Shown one piece after another: positions 44,611 through 53,598 of a stretch of DNA of 64,000 nucleotides (position 1 is its first letter; each line of letters begins with the position of its first letter). The DNA is from Rhizobium sp. N324 (GTDB taxonomy: Bacteria; Pseudomonadota; Alphaproteobacteria; Rhizobiales; Rhizobiaceae), in assembly GCF_001664485.1 (NCBI RefSeq), contig NZ_CP013630.1, forward strand, positions 3,913,501-3,977,500. The letters are read 5' to 3'. The notes beneath the pieces are model-generated. The model had not been told where the DNA came from and searched no databases. It was given only the letters and a program-made list of their open reading frames with translations. The position numbers and the translations under genes were made by a program.

Positions 44611-45645
44611 ATGACAGCAGATATTTCACTCCGCCCGGCAGATCATCCGGCCGTCAAGTCAGGCAAGATCGGCGTCCTGCTGGTCAATCTCGGCACGCCC
44701 GATGGCACCGACTACACGTCGATGCGCCGCTATCTCCGGGAGTTCCTCACCGATCGCCGCGTCATCGAATGGTCGCCCTGGAAGTGGTATCCGATCCTGT
44801 TCGGCATCGTGCTCAATACCCGCCCGCAAAAGGTCGGCAAGGCCTATGAGCTGATCTGGAACAAGCAGAAGAACGAAAGTTACCTCCGCACCTATACGCG
44901 CAATCAGTCCGAGCTGATGGCCGAGCGCCTGAAGGATCTGGCGACGGTCAAAGTGGATTGGGCAATGCGCTACGGCACGCCGTCGATCGCCTCGCGCATC
45001 GACGCGCTGAAGCAGGAAGGCTGCGACCGTATCGTGCTCTTCCCGCTTTATCCGCAATATGCGGCGGCGACCACCGCCACCGTCAACGACAAGGCGTTCC
45101 AGAAGCTGCTTTCGATGCGCTGGCAGCCGGCATTGCGCACCGTGCCCGACTATCACGACGACGAGACCTATATCGAAGCCCTCGCAAACTCCGTCGAGAA
45201 GCATCTTGCGACGCTCGACTGGAAGCCGGAAATGCTGCTCGCCTCGTTCCACGGCATTCCGATGTCCTATTTCAAGCAGGGCGATCCCTATTACTGTCAA
45301 TGCCAGAAGACCGGCCGGCTGCTGCGCGAGCGGCTCGGGCTCACCAAGGAAAACTTCATGGTCACCTTCCAGTCCCGCTTCGGGCCGGAGGAATGGCTGC
45401 AGCCCTATACCGACAAGACGGTGGAGAAGCTTGCCGAGGACGGCGTCAAGCGCATCGCCGTCATCAATCCCGGCTTCGTCTCCGACTGTCTGGAAACCCT
45501 GGAAGAAATCGCCGAACAGGCGGCCCATTCCTTCCACGAGAATGGCGGCGAGAAGTTCGCGCATATCCCCTGCCTCAACGACGGCGAGGACGGCATGACG
45601 GTGTTGGAAAAGGTCGTCCGCCGCGAATTGCAGGGCTGGATCTGA
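44611..45645 (+). CDS. hemH: ferrochelatase
   Basis: The 344-residue enzyme inserts Fe2+ into protoporphyrin IX, the last step of haem synthesis, at the inner membrane. It has VLLVNLGTPD near residues 23-32, FPLYPQYAAATTA near 146-158, the catalytic His in SFHGIP near 214-219 and the Glu-containing FVSDCLETLEEI near 288-299. The two halves of the chelatase fold are complete. I use ATG 44611 (MTADISLRPADH), preceded by GGGG; a frame start at 44551 is unsupported. The cysteine set YYCQCQKTG near 230-238 suggests the [2Fe-2S]-bearing subgroup may need checking. Confidence 0.95.
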   Translation: MTADISLRPADHPAVKSGKIGVLLVNLGTPDGTDYTSMRRYLREFLTDRRVIEWSPWKWYPILFGIVLNTRPQKVGKAYELIWNKQKNESYLRTYTRNQSELMAERLKDLATVKVDWAMRYGTPSIASRIDALKQEGCDRIVLFPLYPQYAAATTATVNDKAFQKLLSMRWQPALRTVPDYHDDETYIEALANSVEKHLATLDWKPEMLLASFHGIPMSYFKQGDPYYCQCQKTGRLLRERLGLTKENFMVTFQSRFGPEEWLQPYTDKTVEKLAEDGVKRIAVINPGFVSDCLETLEEIAEQAAHSFHENGGEKFAHIPCLNDGEDGMTVLEKVVRRELQGWI

Positions 45646-45792
45646 GAGATTCCACGCTGAAAAACCTGCCCTGACTCATCCTCCTTTTCCTTGGAGGTGG
45701 GGCATCCGTGGGTCATTTCTTCCTCGCAAAGAACATGCTACCTCACCACATCAGTTGTGAGGCGCGCATGCATGCGCCGATAGGAGGAATTC

Positions 45793-46827
45793 ATGCTGTT
45801 CGGCGGCTTCGACATCGTCGTGATCGTACTCGTCATCTTCGTCATCCTGGTGCTTTTTGCCGGGATCAAGACCGTGCCGCAGGGCTATCGCTATACGATC
45901 GAGCGCTTCGGCCGCTACACCCGCACGCTGGAGCCCGGCCTCAACCTCATCACCCCCTTCATCGAGCGCGTCGGTGCCCGGTTGAACGTGATGGAGCAGG
46001 TGCTGAACGTGCCGACCCAGGAGGTGATCACCAAGGACAATGCCTCGGTTTCGGCCGATGCCGTCGCCTTCTACCAGGTGCTGAACGCCGCCCAGTCCGC
46101 CTATCAGGTTGCCAACCTCGAAAACGCCATCCTCAATCTGACCATGACCAATATCCGCTCGGTCATGGGCTCGATGGATCTCGACGAACTGCTCTCCAAC
46201 CGCGATGCGATCAACGACCGGCTGCTGCGCGTCGTCGACGAAGCCGTGCAGCCCTGGGGCATCAAGGTCACCCGCGTCGAAATCAAGGACATCCAGCCGC
46301 CGCGCGACCTCGTCGATGCGATGGCCCGGCAGATGAAGGCAGAGCGCGAGAAGCGTGCCCAGGTGCTGGAAGCCGAAGGTTCACGCAACGCACAGATCCT
46401 CAGGGCCGAAGGCGCCAAGCAATCCGCCATTCTCCAGGCCGAAGGCCAGCGCGAGGCGGCCTTCCGCAACGCCGAAGCCCGCGAGCGCCTGGCCGAGGCC
46501 GAAGCCAAAGCGACAAAGATGGTCTCCGAAGCAATCGCCGCCGGCGATATCCAGGCGATCAACTATTTCGTCGCGCAAAAATACACCGAGGCGCTCACCT
46601 CGATCGGTTCGGCATCCAATTCCAAGATCGTGCTGATGCCGATGGAAGCCTCTTCCATCCTGGGCTCGCTCGGTGGCATCGGCGCCATTGCCCGCGAAGT
46701 GTTCGGCGATGCGGGCAACAACCCGGCATCACCGCCCTTGCCGCGTCCCCGCCAGGCACCGGCACGCTCGACGCCGCCGATCAATCCGTCGACCCCCAAT
46801 CCGTTCAATCCCGATCAGGAGCGCTAA
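45793..46827 (+). CDS. SPFH/band-7 membrane protease-associated protein (QmcA-like)
   Basis: The 344-residue protein has one N-terminal membrane span (residues 5-25), the SPFH core (VPQGYRYTIERFGRYTRTLEPGLN, residues 28-51, then ITKDNASVSADAVAFYQV) and a long coiled coil rich in Ala/Glu with the repeating EAEG pattern (residues 178-235). The tail is Pro-rich. QmcA-type proteins form ring scaffolds with the FtsH-HflKC or NfeD partners in the inner membrane. The NfeD gene follows 3 bases later, so the pair is one translation unit. AGGAGGAATTC precedes the ATG. Confidence 0.92.
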   Translation: MLFGGFDIVVIVLVIFVILVLFAGIKTVPQGYRYTIERFGRYTRTLEPGLNLITPFIERVGARLNVMEQVLNVPTQEVITKDNASVSADAVAFYQVLNAAQSAYQVANLENAILNLTMTNIRSVMGSMDLDELLSNRDAINDRLLRVVDEAVQPWGIKVTRVEIKDIQPPRDLVDAMARQMKAEREKRAQVLEAEGSRNAQILRAEGAKQSAILQAEGQREAAFRNAEARERLAEAEAKATKMVSEAIAAGDIQAINYFVAQKYTEALTSIGSASNSKIVLMPMEASSILGSLGGIGAIAREVFGDAGNNPASPPLPRPRQAPARSTPPINPSTPNPFNPDQER

Positions 46828-46830
46828 ACC

Positions 46831-47286
46831 ATGCTGGCGAAGATCATCGCCGAACTTGGTCCGTGGAGCTGGTGGGTCGCGGGCCTCGTGTTGCTCGCCG
46901 CCGAAATGATCGTGCCCGGCTTCTTCCTGGTCTGGATCGGCCTTGCCGCCCTGATCGTCGGCGCGCTGTCGCTCATCTTCTGGGACAGCGCCTTCTGGGT
47001 CTGGGAGCTGCAGGCGATCCTTTTTGCGCTGCTCGCCGTCGCCGCAACCTTTGCCGGCCGCCGGCTGACATTGCGCAATTCGACGACCGACGAGCCCTTC
47101 CTCAATCAGCGCGGCGCGAGCCTCGTCGGCCGCACGGCGACGCTGCACGAACCGATCCGCGAGGGCCGCGGCCGCATCCGCCTCGACGATACGCTATGGC
47201 AGGTGATGGGACCCGACCTGCCGGCGGGAACGCAGGTGAAGGTGGTTTCGAGCAACGGTCGCGATCTCAGAGTCGAGCCCGTCTGA
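46831..47286 (+). CDS. NfeD-family membrane protein, partner of the SPFH protein
   Basis: The 151-residue protein has 2-3 hydrophobic spans (residues 9-29, 31-52, 60-80) and a C-terminal beta-barrel OB-fold domain (TATLHEPIREGRGRIRLDD, WQVMGPDLPAGTQVKVV) as in the short NfeD1b/YbbK-partner class. It lacks the ClpP-like protease domain of long NfeD proteins. Its ribosome site (AGGAGCGC) lies in the end of the SPFH gene. NfeD binds SPFH proteins in the membrane. Its stop is 13 bases from the convergent KpsF gene stop, with no obvious terminator between. Confidence 0.9.
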   Translation: MLAKIIAELGPWSWWVAGLVLLAAEMIVPGFFLVWIGLAALIVGALSLIFWDSAFWVWELQAILFALLAVAATFAGRRLTLRNSTTDEPFLNQRGASLVGRTATLHEPIREGRGRIRLDDTLWQVMGPDLPAGTQVKVVSSNGRDLRVEPV

Positions 47287-47299
47287 TGAACAGCTCTGA

Positions 47300-48295
47300 T
47301 CAGGCGACGCCGATCCGCAGCAGATCGTGGAAATGCACCAGCCCGACCGGGCGGCGCTCGTCGTCGATGACGATCAGCGCGCCGATGTGATGCTGGTTGA
47401 GCAGCGCCAGCGCCGCGGTCGCCAGCATTGTCGGCTTCACCGTCTTCGGCGTCCGCGTCATGATGTCGTCGACGGCAAGTTCGGCAAGATTGCGGGTCAG
47501 GTTGCGCGCCATGTCGCCTTCGGTGACGATGCCGCAGAGCCGCCCATTCTCGTCAAGCACGCCGACGCAGCCGAAATGCTTGCGCGACAGCACGGTGATC
47601 GCCTCCGGCATCGCCGTGCCCCTGGCCACGAGCGGCAGCCGCTCGCCGGTATGCATGATATCGGCGACATGCATCAGGCTCGCGCCCAGCTTGCCGCCGG
47701 GATGGAAGACGTGGAAATCCGTGGCGGTAAAGCCGCGCGCCTCCAACAGCGCCACGGCCAGCGCGTCGCCGATTGCAAGCTGCATCAGCGTCGAGGTTGT
47801 CGGCGCCAGCCCGTTCGGGCAGGCCTCCTGCTCGTTCGGCACGAGAAGGACGATATCGGCCGCTGTTGCAAGCGAGGAACGGTCGCTGCAGGTGATCGCG
47901 ATCAGCGGAATGGAGAAACGCCGCGTAAAGGAGATGATGCTTTTGAGCTCGGCGCTCTCGCCGCCTTTGGAAATCGCCAACACCACGTCGTCGGGCGCGA
48001 TCATGCCGAGGTCGCCGTGATTGGCCTCCGCCGCATGCACGAAAAAGGCAGGCGTCCCGGTTGACGCGAACGTCGCCGCAAGCTTGGCGCCGATATGCCC
48101 GCTTTTACCGACGCCGGTGACGATGACGCGGCCGGAGATGTCTCCGATGGTTTCGACTGCGCGTGTGAAGGGGCCGGCCAATCCATTGTCGAAGGCCTGT
48201 TCGAGCGCCTCAAGACCGCGTCTTTCGATCTCTATCGTGCGTTTTGCCGATTCGAGCACGCTGTTTTCAACGAGGTTTATCGCTCTTCTGTTCAT
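47300..48295 (-). CDS. kdsD: KpsF/GutQ-type arabinose-5-phosphate isomerase
   Basis: The 331-residue enzyme interconverts ribulose 5-phosphate and arabinose 5-phosphate for Kdo and LPS synthesis. It has an SIS domain (VIVTGVGKSGHIGAKLAATFASTGT near residues 57-81 with the catalytic Ser/His, and HAAEANHGDLGM near 88-99) and two CBS domains (ADIMHTGERLPLV near 210 and DDIMTRTPKTV near 276). The HGDLG pattern and the STLMQLAIGDALAVAL helix near 166-181 are characteristic of the family. The CBS pair probably senses CMP-Kdo or a nucleotide. It is transcribed away from the OMP gene at 48421. Symbol kdsD is by function; KpsF paralogue not excluded. Confidence 0.93.
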   Translation of the reverse strand: MNRRAINLVENSVLESAKRTIEIERRGLEALEQAFDNGLAGPFTRAVETIGDISGRVIVTGVGKSGHIGAKLAATFASTGTPAFFVHAAEANHGDLGMIAPDDVVLAISKGGESAELKSIISFTRRFSIPLIAITCSDRSSLATAADIVLLVPNEQEACPNGLAPTTSTLMQLAIGDALAVALLEARGFTATDFHVFHPGGKLGASLMHVADIMHTGERLPLVARGTAMPEAITVLSRKHFGCVGVLDENGRLCGIVTEGDMARNLTRNLAELAVDDIMTRTPKTVKPTMLATAALALLNQHHIGALIVIDDERRPVGLVHFHDLLRIGVA

Positions 48296-48420
48296 GAAGC
48301 TGCGTTAGACCTTTTCACTTTCCAAGTCCACCCCGCACTCTTTCCGAAATGTGAACGGCGCCCGCCGTCGGCAACGAATGATTAACCACGAGGCTTTACC
48401 TTTGGGTAAGAACCGAAAGC

Positions 48421-49977
48421 ATGTCAGGCGCGAATTGCATGGGCCAACCAAAACAGACGAGCAGTGTGACGCCGCTCCGCGCCATGAGCCGTGCCGTCTG
48501 CTTTACTGCGTTCGGCAGCCTGCTTCTCGGCCAGACACCGGCTTTCGCGCAGTCCGCTTCGTTGCAGTCGGCGACCAGTCGCGCAGTATCCTCCGAGAAC
48601 AATCGCGCTACGAGCGGGGCGGCATCCGAAGCCGGTTTCGATGACGGGAGCGACGGTTTGGCCGCGCCGGCGGCAAACAGTGCGGCCACAAACGCAGACG
48701 ATGCCCAGAGGCCCGCCATACCGGACGCGCAATCCGGCGACGACATTACCGGCTCCATCCTCGACGAGGACATTCGCCGGCTGAACACCCGCGAAGCGCC
48801 GATCGACGACACGCTGCCGCGCCGCAAGGCTGCCGAAAGCGCCTCGACGGCGGAAACCCCGGGCATTCCGATCGGCACCTTCGTGCTGCGCCCGAGCGTC
48901 ACCCAGAGCATCAACACCGAGACCACCAAGGACGGCAATACCAGAGAGCAGCGCTCCTTCCTCGAAACCGATGCGGCCGCGACGCTGACCTCAGACTGGG
49001 GCCTACACCAGCTGACAGTAACCTCGGAAGGCGCCTGGCAAAAGAATGTCAGCGGCGAAGGCGAGGAGCAACCTTCCTTCAAGATCAACAGCGACCTCAG
49101 GCTGGATCTTCCCGACGATACGGTCGCCCACCTCACCGCAGGTTATAATTTCTATCGGGAAGATACAGACGACCCCGACGCCATTGCCAATGCCGCGCAA
49201 CAGTCCGACGTGCAGGAATTCACAGCCGGCGCCTCCGTTCAACGCGATTTCGGCATCCTGCGCGGCACGACGGCACTGGCGCTGAGCCGCTCGATCTATT
49301 CCGATGCCACGCTTTCGAACGGCGCGACCGTGACCTTGAGCGACCGCGACCAGACGACGGGCACGCTGCGCGGCCGCGTCGGCTATGAGCTGTCGCCCGC
49401 GCTCATCCCCTTCATCGAAGCCACGGTCGGCCGTACTCTCTATGACGAAACGCGCGACTCCGCCGGTTACGAACGTTCGGGTCACAGCTATGGCGCCAAG
49501 GCCGGCGTCGAAGTCGATCTCGGCGAAAAGCTCAAGGGTGAGGTCGGTGTCGGCTACGCGATGGCCGATTTTGAAGACAGCCGTCTGTCTTCGATCGATA
49601 CCGCGACGCTCGATGCGAGCCTGCTCTGGTCGCCGATCCGCGGCACCGACGTCAATTTCGACCTGCAGACGAGCATCCAGCCCTCGACCACGGCGGGCGA
49701 GAGTGGCTACGTCTCGCACGCCTTGACCACGACGGTCACCCACCAGCTGCGCGACAATCTGGTGGGCACGATGATCGGCGGCGTCATATGGCGCGACTAT
49801 CCCACTGACAGCACCATCAACGACGAGCTGGTCTACACCGCGGCGACTGGGCTGACCTGGAATATCAACCGCTATCTCGATCTGACCAGCACGCTCGGCT
49901 ACGAGCTGACCACGCGCAAGGATGGCGACGACTCGCAGCAATTCCGCGCCGGCGTCGGCCTGAAGCTCAAACGCTAG
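48421..49977 (+). CDS. outer-membrane beta-barrel protein with long N-terminal linker
   Basis: The 518-residue product has a signal peptide (MSRAVCFTAFGSLLLGQTPA, starting at residue 22, cleavage near AFA-QS), so ATG 48484 is an alternative start. After cleavage comes a 100-residue Ala/Ser/Asp-rich low-complexity stretch, then alternating hydrophobic strands from about residue 155 to the end, finishing with FRAGVGLKLKR, as in a 14- to 16-strand barrel. This fits the 'outer membrane beta-barrel protein' family of alphaproteobacteria. Function unknown; general diffusion or adhesion is possible. The stop codon TAG is the first 3 bases of a palindromic repeat. Confidence 0.85.
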   Translation: MSGANCMGQPKQTSSVTPLRAMSRAVCFTAFGSLLLGQTPAFAQSASLQSATSRAVSSENNRATSGAASEAGFDDGSDGLAAPAANSAATNADDAQRPAIPDAQSGDDITGSILDEDIRRLNTREAPIDDTLPRRKAAESASTAETPGIPIGTFVLRPSVTQSINTETTKDGNTREQRSFLETDAAATLTSDWGLHQLTVTSEGAWQKNVSGEGEEQPSFKINSDLRLDLPDDTVAHLTAGYNFYREDTDDPDAIANAAQQSDVQEFTAGASVQRDFGILRGTTALALSRSIYSDATLSNGATVTLSDRDQTTGTLRGRVGYELSPALIPFIEATVGRTLYDETRDSAGYERSGHSYGAKAGVEVDLGEKLKGEVGVGYAMADFEDSRLSSIDTATLDASLLWSPIRGTDVNFDLQTSIQPSTTAGESGYVSHALTTTVTHQLRDNLVGTMIGGVIWRDYPTDSTINDELVYTAATGLTWNINRYLDLTSTLGYELTTRKDGDDSQQFRAGVGLKLKR

Positions 49978-50090
49978 AGCATGATGCCGAAAAGTGTGAG
50001 CGGTTTTCGGGCGACATCATGCTCTAACTCTTTAATTTAGAACAGGATTCAGATTTAAGGCCGACCCGGCCTTAAATCATCCTGTTCTAG
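49975..50090. repeat. rhizobial palindromic repeat, copy 1
   Basis: The 116-base element is built of two hairpins. The first closes with AGAGCATGATG/CATCATGCTCT (49976-49986 and 50014-50024). The second closes with TAGAACAGGAT/ATCCTGTTCTA (50038-50048 and 50079-50089) and contains TTTAAGGCCG/CGGCCTTAAA inside. It begins at the TAG stop codon of the barrel gene. Copy 2 is at 57327. It may act as an RNA hairpin that ends or stabilises the transcript. Confidence 0.85.
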
Positions 50091-50162
50091 CGCAACGGTA
50101 CCTGCCCCAGACCACACGCAAAAGCGTCTTCCGAAATTGCTCCGAAGTGATCTGTCACCGGC

Positions 50163-51014
50163 TCAGGCTGATGCTATCAGATCCTGCAGGATGCCGATGA
50201 TGCGGCGGTGCTGATGGGCGTGACGTGTGCGGATGCTGGTTGCGGCATAGACCGTCTGTTGAATAGGGGGAGCGTCCTCTATCGGGAAAGCGACACCCTC
50301 CTCGGCAAGTCGCGCGGCGCTGCTTTTCATGACGTAGGCGGCGCCTCCCAGCGTCGTCAGCAAACCCGTAATGGCGGTGTTCTGCCCCGACGCCAGCGGC
50401 GCTGCCGACAGATGCGGCAAAGCCAGTCTGTGGGCACGGTCGAAGGCCGGTGAATAGATGGCCTGGATATAGGTTTCGGGTCGAAGTGCGCCGACGGTGC
50501 AGGCGACGGTGCTGACCAGATGATATGTCATTTCCCCGATTCTCTCATAGTGAAGGTCGGGCAGGTAGTGCGGAGTATAGAGAACGGCCAGATCGAGATC
50601 TCCAGCTGCGAGGTCTCGGTTCATCTGGATCGAGTAGTCCGCTTCCACGTAGATCGATGTCGCAGGCAGCTCGGCGCGGACCGCGGAAAGCCAGCGCCCG
50701 GCAAAGATTTCGGCAAGGTCGTGCTGAATGCCAAGCCGCATGGATCGCTCATAGGCGCCCGCATTCTCGACTGCTCGGGTTGCCTCATGCCACTGGTATT
50801 GCAGAGCTTTCGCATGATCGAGGAAACGCAGGCCCGACGCTGTCGGCGCGGTGCCACCCTTGTTGCGCGTGAAGAGCTTTCGGTTGAACTGCGCCTCCAG
50901 CGCCTTAACGCGATGGGAAACGGTTGATTGCGTAATGTTCAACCGTTCGGCCGTGCGATTGAAGCTGCGGGTTTCCATCAGGTCGAGAAAAGTCTCGATA
51001 AGATCAATCTGCAT
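50163..51014 (-). CDS. LysR-family regulator of the FAD/GcvT-Rieske operon
   Basis: The 283-residue regulator has a LysR helix-turn-helix (IDLIETFLDLMETRSFNRTAERL, then ITQSTVSHRVKALEAQFNR; residues 3-46) and a C-terminal effector domain. I start at ATG 51014, skipping ten unlikely upstream residues. It is divergent from the first oxidase gene, and an inverted repeat of the LysR type is centred between them at 51067. It thus probably switches on the operon when its N-methyl substrate or a breakdown product binds. Confidence 0.92.
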   Translation of the reverse strand: MQIDLIETFLDLMETRSFNRTAERLNITQSTVSHRVKALEAQFNRKLFTRNKGGTAPTASGLRFLDHAKALQYQWHEATRAVENAGAYERSMRLGIQHDLAEIFAGRWLSAVRAELPATSIYVEADYSIQMNRDLAAGDLDLAVLYTPHYLPDLHYERIGEMTYHLVSTVACTVGALRPETYIQAIYSPAFDRAHRLALPHLSAAPLASGQNTAITGLLTTLGGAAYVMKSSAARLAEEGVAFPIEDAPPIQQTVYAATSIRTRHAHQHRRIIGILQDLIASA

Positions 51015-51059
51015 GTTCTTTCTTGGCTCACTGCGCGAGGGCAACCTTGCATTTTTCTA

Positions 51060-51074
51060 ATCGAATTCTTCGAT
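51060..51074. promoter_or_regulatory. T-N11-A LysR-type operator
   Basis: ATCGAA-TTC-TTCGAT is a perfect 6-base inverted repeat. It satisfies T-N11-A, the LysR-type box. It lies 46 bases before the lysR start and 74 bases before the oxidase start, an expected place for activator binding in a divergent promoter. Confidence 0.6.
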
Positions 51075-51147
51075 CAATAAAGCAAGTTTCCTCCGCTTGA
51101 TGCTGCTGGCGTTCGTTGCCACACTTCCCTTCGAGCGAGGAGCAGCC

Positions 51148-53598
51148 ATGTCGAATTTGCCGTCTCAAGCGCGTGTTGTGATCATCGGGGGAGGCGCTGT
51201 CGGCGTCTCCGCACTCTATCATCTGGCCATGGCGGGCTGGACCGACGCGGTGCTTCTGGAAAAAAACGAATTGACTGCCGGATCGACTTGGCATGCGGCC
51301 GGCAATGTGCCGACGTTTTCTTCCTCCTGGTCGATCATGAACATGCAGCGCTATTCGGCCTCGCTCTATCGCGAGCTGGGCGCTCAGGTCGGCTATCCGA
51401 TGAACTACCACGTGACCGGCTCGATCCGGCTCGGCCACTCGAACGAGCGGCTGCAGGAATTCAAGCGTGTGGTCGGCATGGGACGCTATCAGGGCATGGA
51501 CCTCGACATCCTATCGCCCGAGCAGATCAAGTCGAAATACCCCTTTGTCGAGACCCATGACCTCATCGGCGCGCTCCACGATCCGCATGACGGCGACATC
51601 GATCCGGCGCAGCTGACCCAGGCCTTGGCAAAGGGCGCGCGCGATCTGGGGGCGAGGATCTTCCGCTTCTGTCCCGCAACCGGCGCGCGCCGGGAAAACG
51701 ACGAATGGGTCGTTTCCACCCCGGAGGGTGACATCCGCTGCGAATATGTCGTCAATGCCGCCGGCTATTACGCCCGCGAAGTCGGCAAATGGTTCGGCCG
51801 CGAGGTGCCGATGATGGTGATGAGCCATCAGTACATGCTGTTCGAAGAAATTCCTGAGCTTGCGGCCTGGTCGAAGGAGGTAGGCCACAAGCTGCCGCTG
51901 CTGCGAGACGTCGATAGCTCCTATTATCTGCGGCAGGAAAAGACCGGAATGAACCTCGGTCCCTATGAGCGCAATTGTAAGGCGCATTGGCTGACGCCCG
52001 ACGATCCGATGCCGGAGGATTTCTCCTTCCAGCTTTTCCCCGACGATCTCGAGCGGCTCGAATGGTATCTCAATGACGCAGTCGAGCGCGTGCCGATCCT
52101 CGGCACCGCCGGTCTGTCACGCATGATCAACGGGCCCATTCCCTATACACCGGATGGCAATCCGCTGATCGGGCCGATGCCGGGCGTGCCGAATGCGTTT
52201 GAGGCGTGCGTCTTCACTTTCGGTATCTGCCAGGCGGGCGGTGCCGGCAAGGTGCTGGCCGAATGGGTGACCGAAGGGCAGACCGAATGGGACATGTGGT
52301 CCTGCGACCCACGTCGCTACACGCGCTTTGCTTCCGACCAGGATTACTGCGTCGCCAAGGGCATGGAAGTTTACGGCCACGAATATGCGATGCATTTCCC
52401 GAAACACGCCTGGCCTGCCGGTCGCAACAGGAAACTCTCGCCGATCCATGATCGGATCGCGGCGCTTGGTGCGCAATTCAAGCCCTATAATGGCTGGGAA
52501 CGCGCCAACTGGTATGCCAAATCAAGCGATGACACGTCAGAACAATCAACGCAGACCTGGAATCGGGCGGGGCCGTGGCAAAAACGGATCGAGGAGGAAT
52601 GCCTGGCAGTGCGTGATGCTGCGGGCATTCTCGATCTGCCAGGCTTTTCCCGCTACCGCCTGCAGGGTGAGGGCGCCCGCGACTGGCTGCTCGGCTTGAT
52701 CACTGGCAAGGTGCCGAAACCCGGCCGCATCGGACTTGCCTATTTTGCTGACGACAAAGGCCGTATCGTCACCGAAATGTCGCTGATGGCGCTTGAAGAG
52801 AACCTTCTCTTCTTGACCACGGCAGCGACAGCGCAGTGGCACGATTTCGCATGGTTGCAGAAGCATCTGCCGAAAGACGCGCGATTCACCCTCGACGATG
52901 TGACGGACAGTTTGGCCTGCCAGATCCTGTCAGGGCCGAAATCGCGTGCCATCCTCGCAGAAATCACGGATGCCGATCTTTCCAAGTCCTGGCTGACACA
53001 CCAGTCCTGCCAGATAGCAGGCCGCCGGCTGCAGCTGGTGCGCGTTTCCTTCGTCGGCGAGCTCGGCTGGGAGCTTCACACGAAGGTGGACGACACGGCC
53101 ACGGTCTTCGACGCGGTCTGGGCTGCAGGCCGGAAGCATGGCCTGAAGCCATTCGGCATGGAAGCACTCGACAGCCTGCGCATCGAAAAGGGCTACCGCG
53201 CCTGGAAGGGCGACCTTTCGACCGATTACACCGTGCTGCAGGGCGGGCTGGAGCGTTTCGTCGACTGGGCAAAACCCGATTTCAAAGGCAAGGCGGCGCT
53301 CGAGCGCGAGAAGCAGCAGGGTGTGACGAAGCGCTTCGTCACATTGGCCGTCGATGCCGGCGAATGCGACGCCCCCTATATGTCGACGCTCTGGCGCGAC
53401 GGTCAGGTGGTGGGAGAGACAACGTCGGGCAACTGGGGCTACCGCGTCGGCAAATCCGTGGCGCTCGGCATGCTGCGGTCGGATCTGGCGCTGCCTGGCA
53501 CGGAGCTGGAGGTTGAAATTTTCGGCGACCGGTTCAAGGCCGTCGTCCAGCCCGACCGGCCGTTGTGGGACCCCGAAAACGAGAGGCTGCGAGCATGA
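51148..53598 (+). CDS. FAD-dependent oxidase/dehydrogenase fused to a GcvT-like folate domain (1 of 2)
   Basis: The 816-residue protein belongs to the dimethylglycine/sarcosine dehydrogenase family. It has an FAD-binding Rossmann motif ([17 protein letters not shown], residues 10-26), the STWHAAG motif near residue 49, whose His is the covalent FAD site in relatives, a second FAD segment ([12 protein letters not shown]) near 355-366 and a C-terminal aminomethyltransferase (GcvT) domain from about residue 460 to the end ([10 protein letters not shown] and [20 protein letters not shown]). It oxidises an N-methyl group and passes the one-carbon unit to tetrahydrofolate. ATG 51148 has GCGAGGAG upstream. 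Its stop overlaps the second oxidase start. Confidence 0.9.
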   Translation: MSNLPSQARVVIIGGGAVGVSALYHLAMAGWTDAVLLEKNELTAGSTWHAAGNVPTFSSSWSIMNMQRYSASLYRELGAQVGYPMNYHVTGSIRLGHSNERLQEFKRVVGMGRYQGMDLDILSPEQIKSKYPFVETHDLIGALHDPHDGDIDPAQLTQALAKGARDLGARIFRFCPATGARRENDEWVVSTPEGDIRCEYVVNAAGYYAREVGKWFGREVPMMVMSHQYMLFEEIPELAAWSKEVGHKLPLLRDVDSSYYLRQEKTGMNLGPYERNCKAHWLTPDDPMPEDFSFQLFPDDLERLEWYLNDAVERVPILGTAGLSRMINGPIPYTPDGNPLIGPMPGVPNAFEACVFTFGICQAGGAGKVLAEWVTEGQTEWDMWSCDPRRYTRFASDQDYCVAKGMEVYGHEYAMHFPKHAWPAGRNRKLSPIHDRIAALGAQFKPYNGWERANWYAKSSDDTSEQSTQTWNRAGPWQKRIEEECLAVRDAAGILDLPGFSRYRLQGEGARDWLLGLITGKVPKPGRIGLAYFADDKGRIVTEMSLMALEENLLFLTTAATAQWHDFAWLQKHLPKDARFTLDDVTDSLACQILSGPKSRAILAEITDADLSKSWLTHQSCQIAGRRLQLVRVSFVGELGWELHTKVDDTATVFDAVWAAGRKHGLKPFGMEALDSLRIEKGYRAWKGDLSTDYTVLQGGLERFVDWAKPDFKGKAALEREKQQGVTKRFVTLAVDAGECDAPYMSTLWRDGQVVGETTSGNWGYRVGKSVALGMLRSDLALPGTELEVEIFGDRFKAVVQPDRPLWDPENERLRA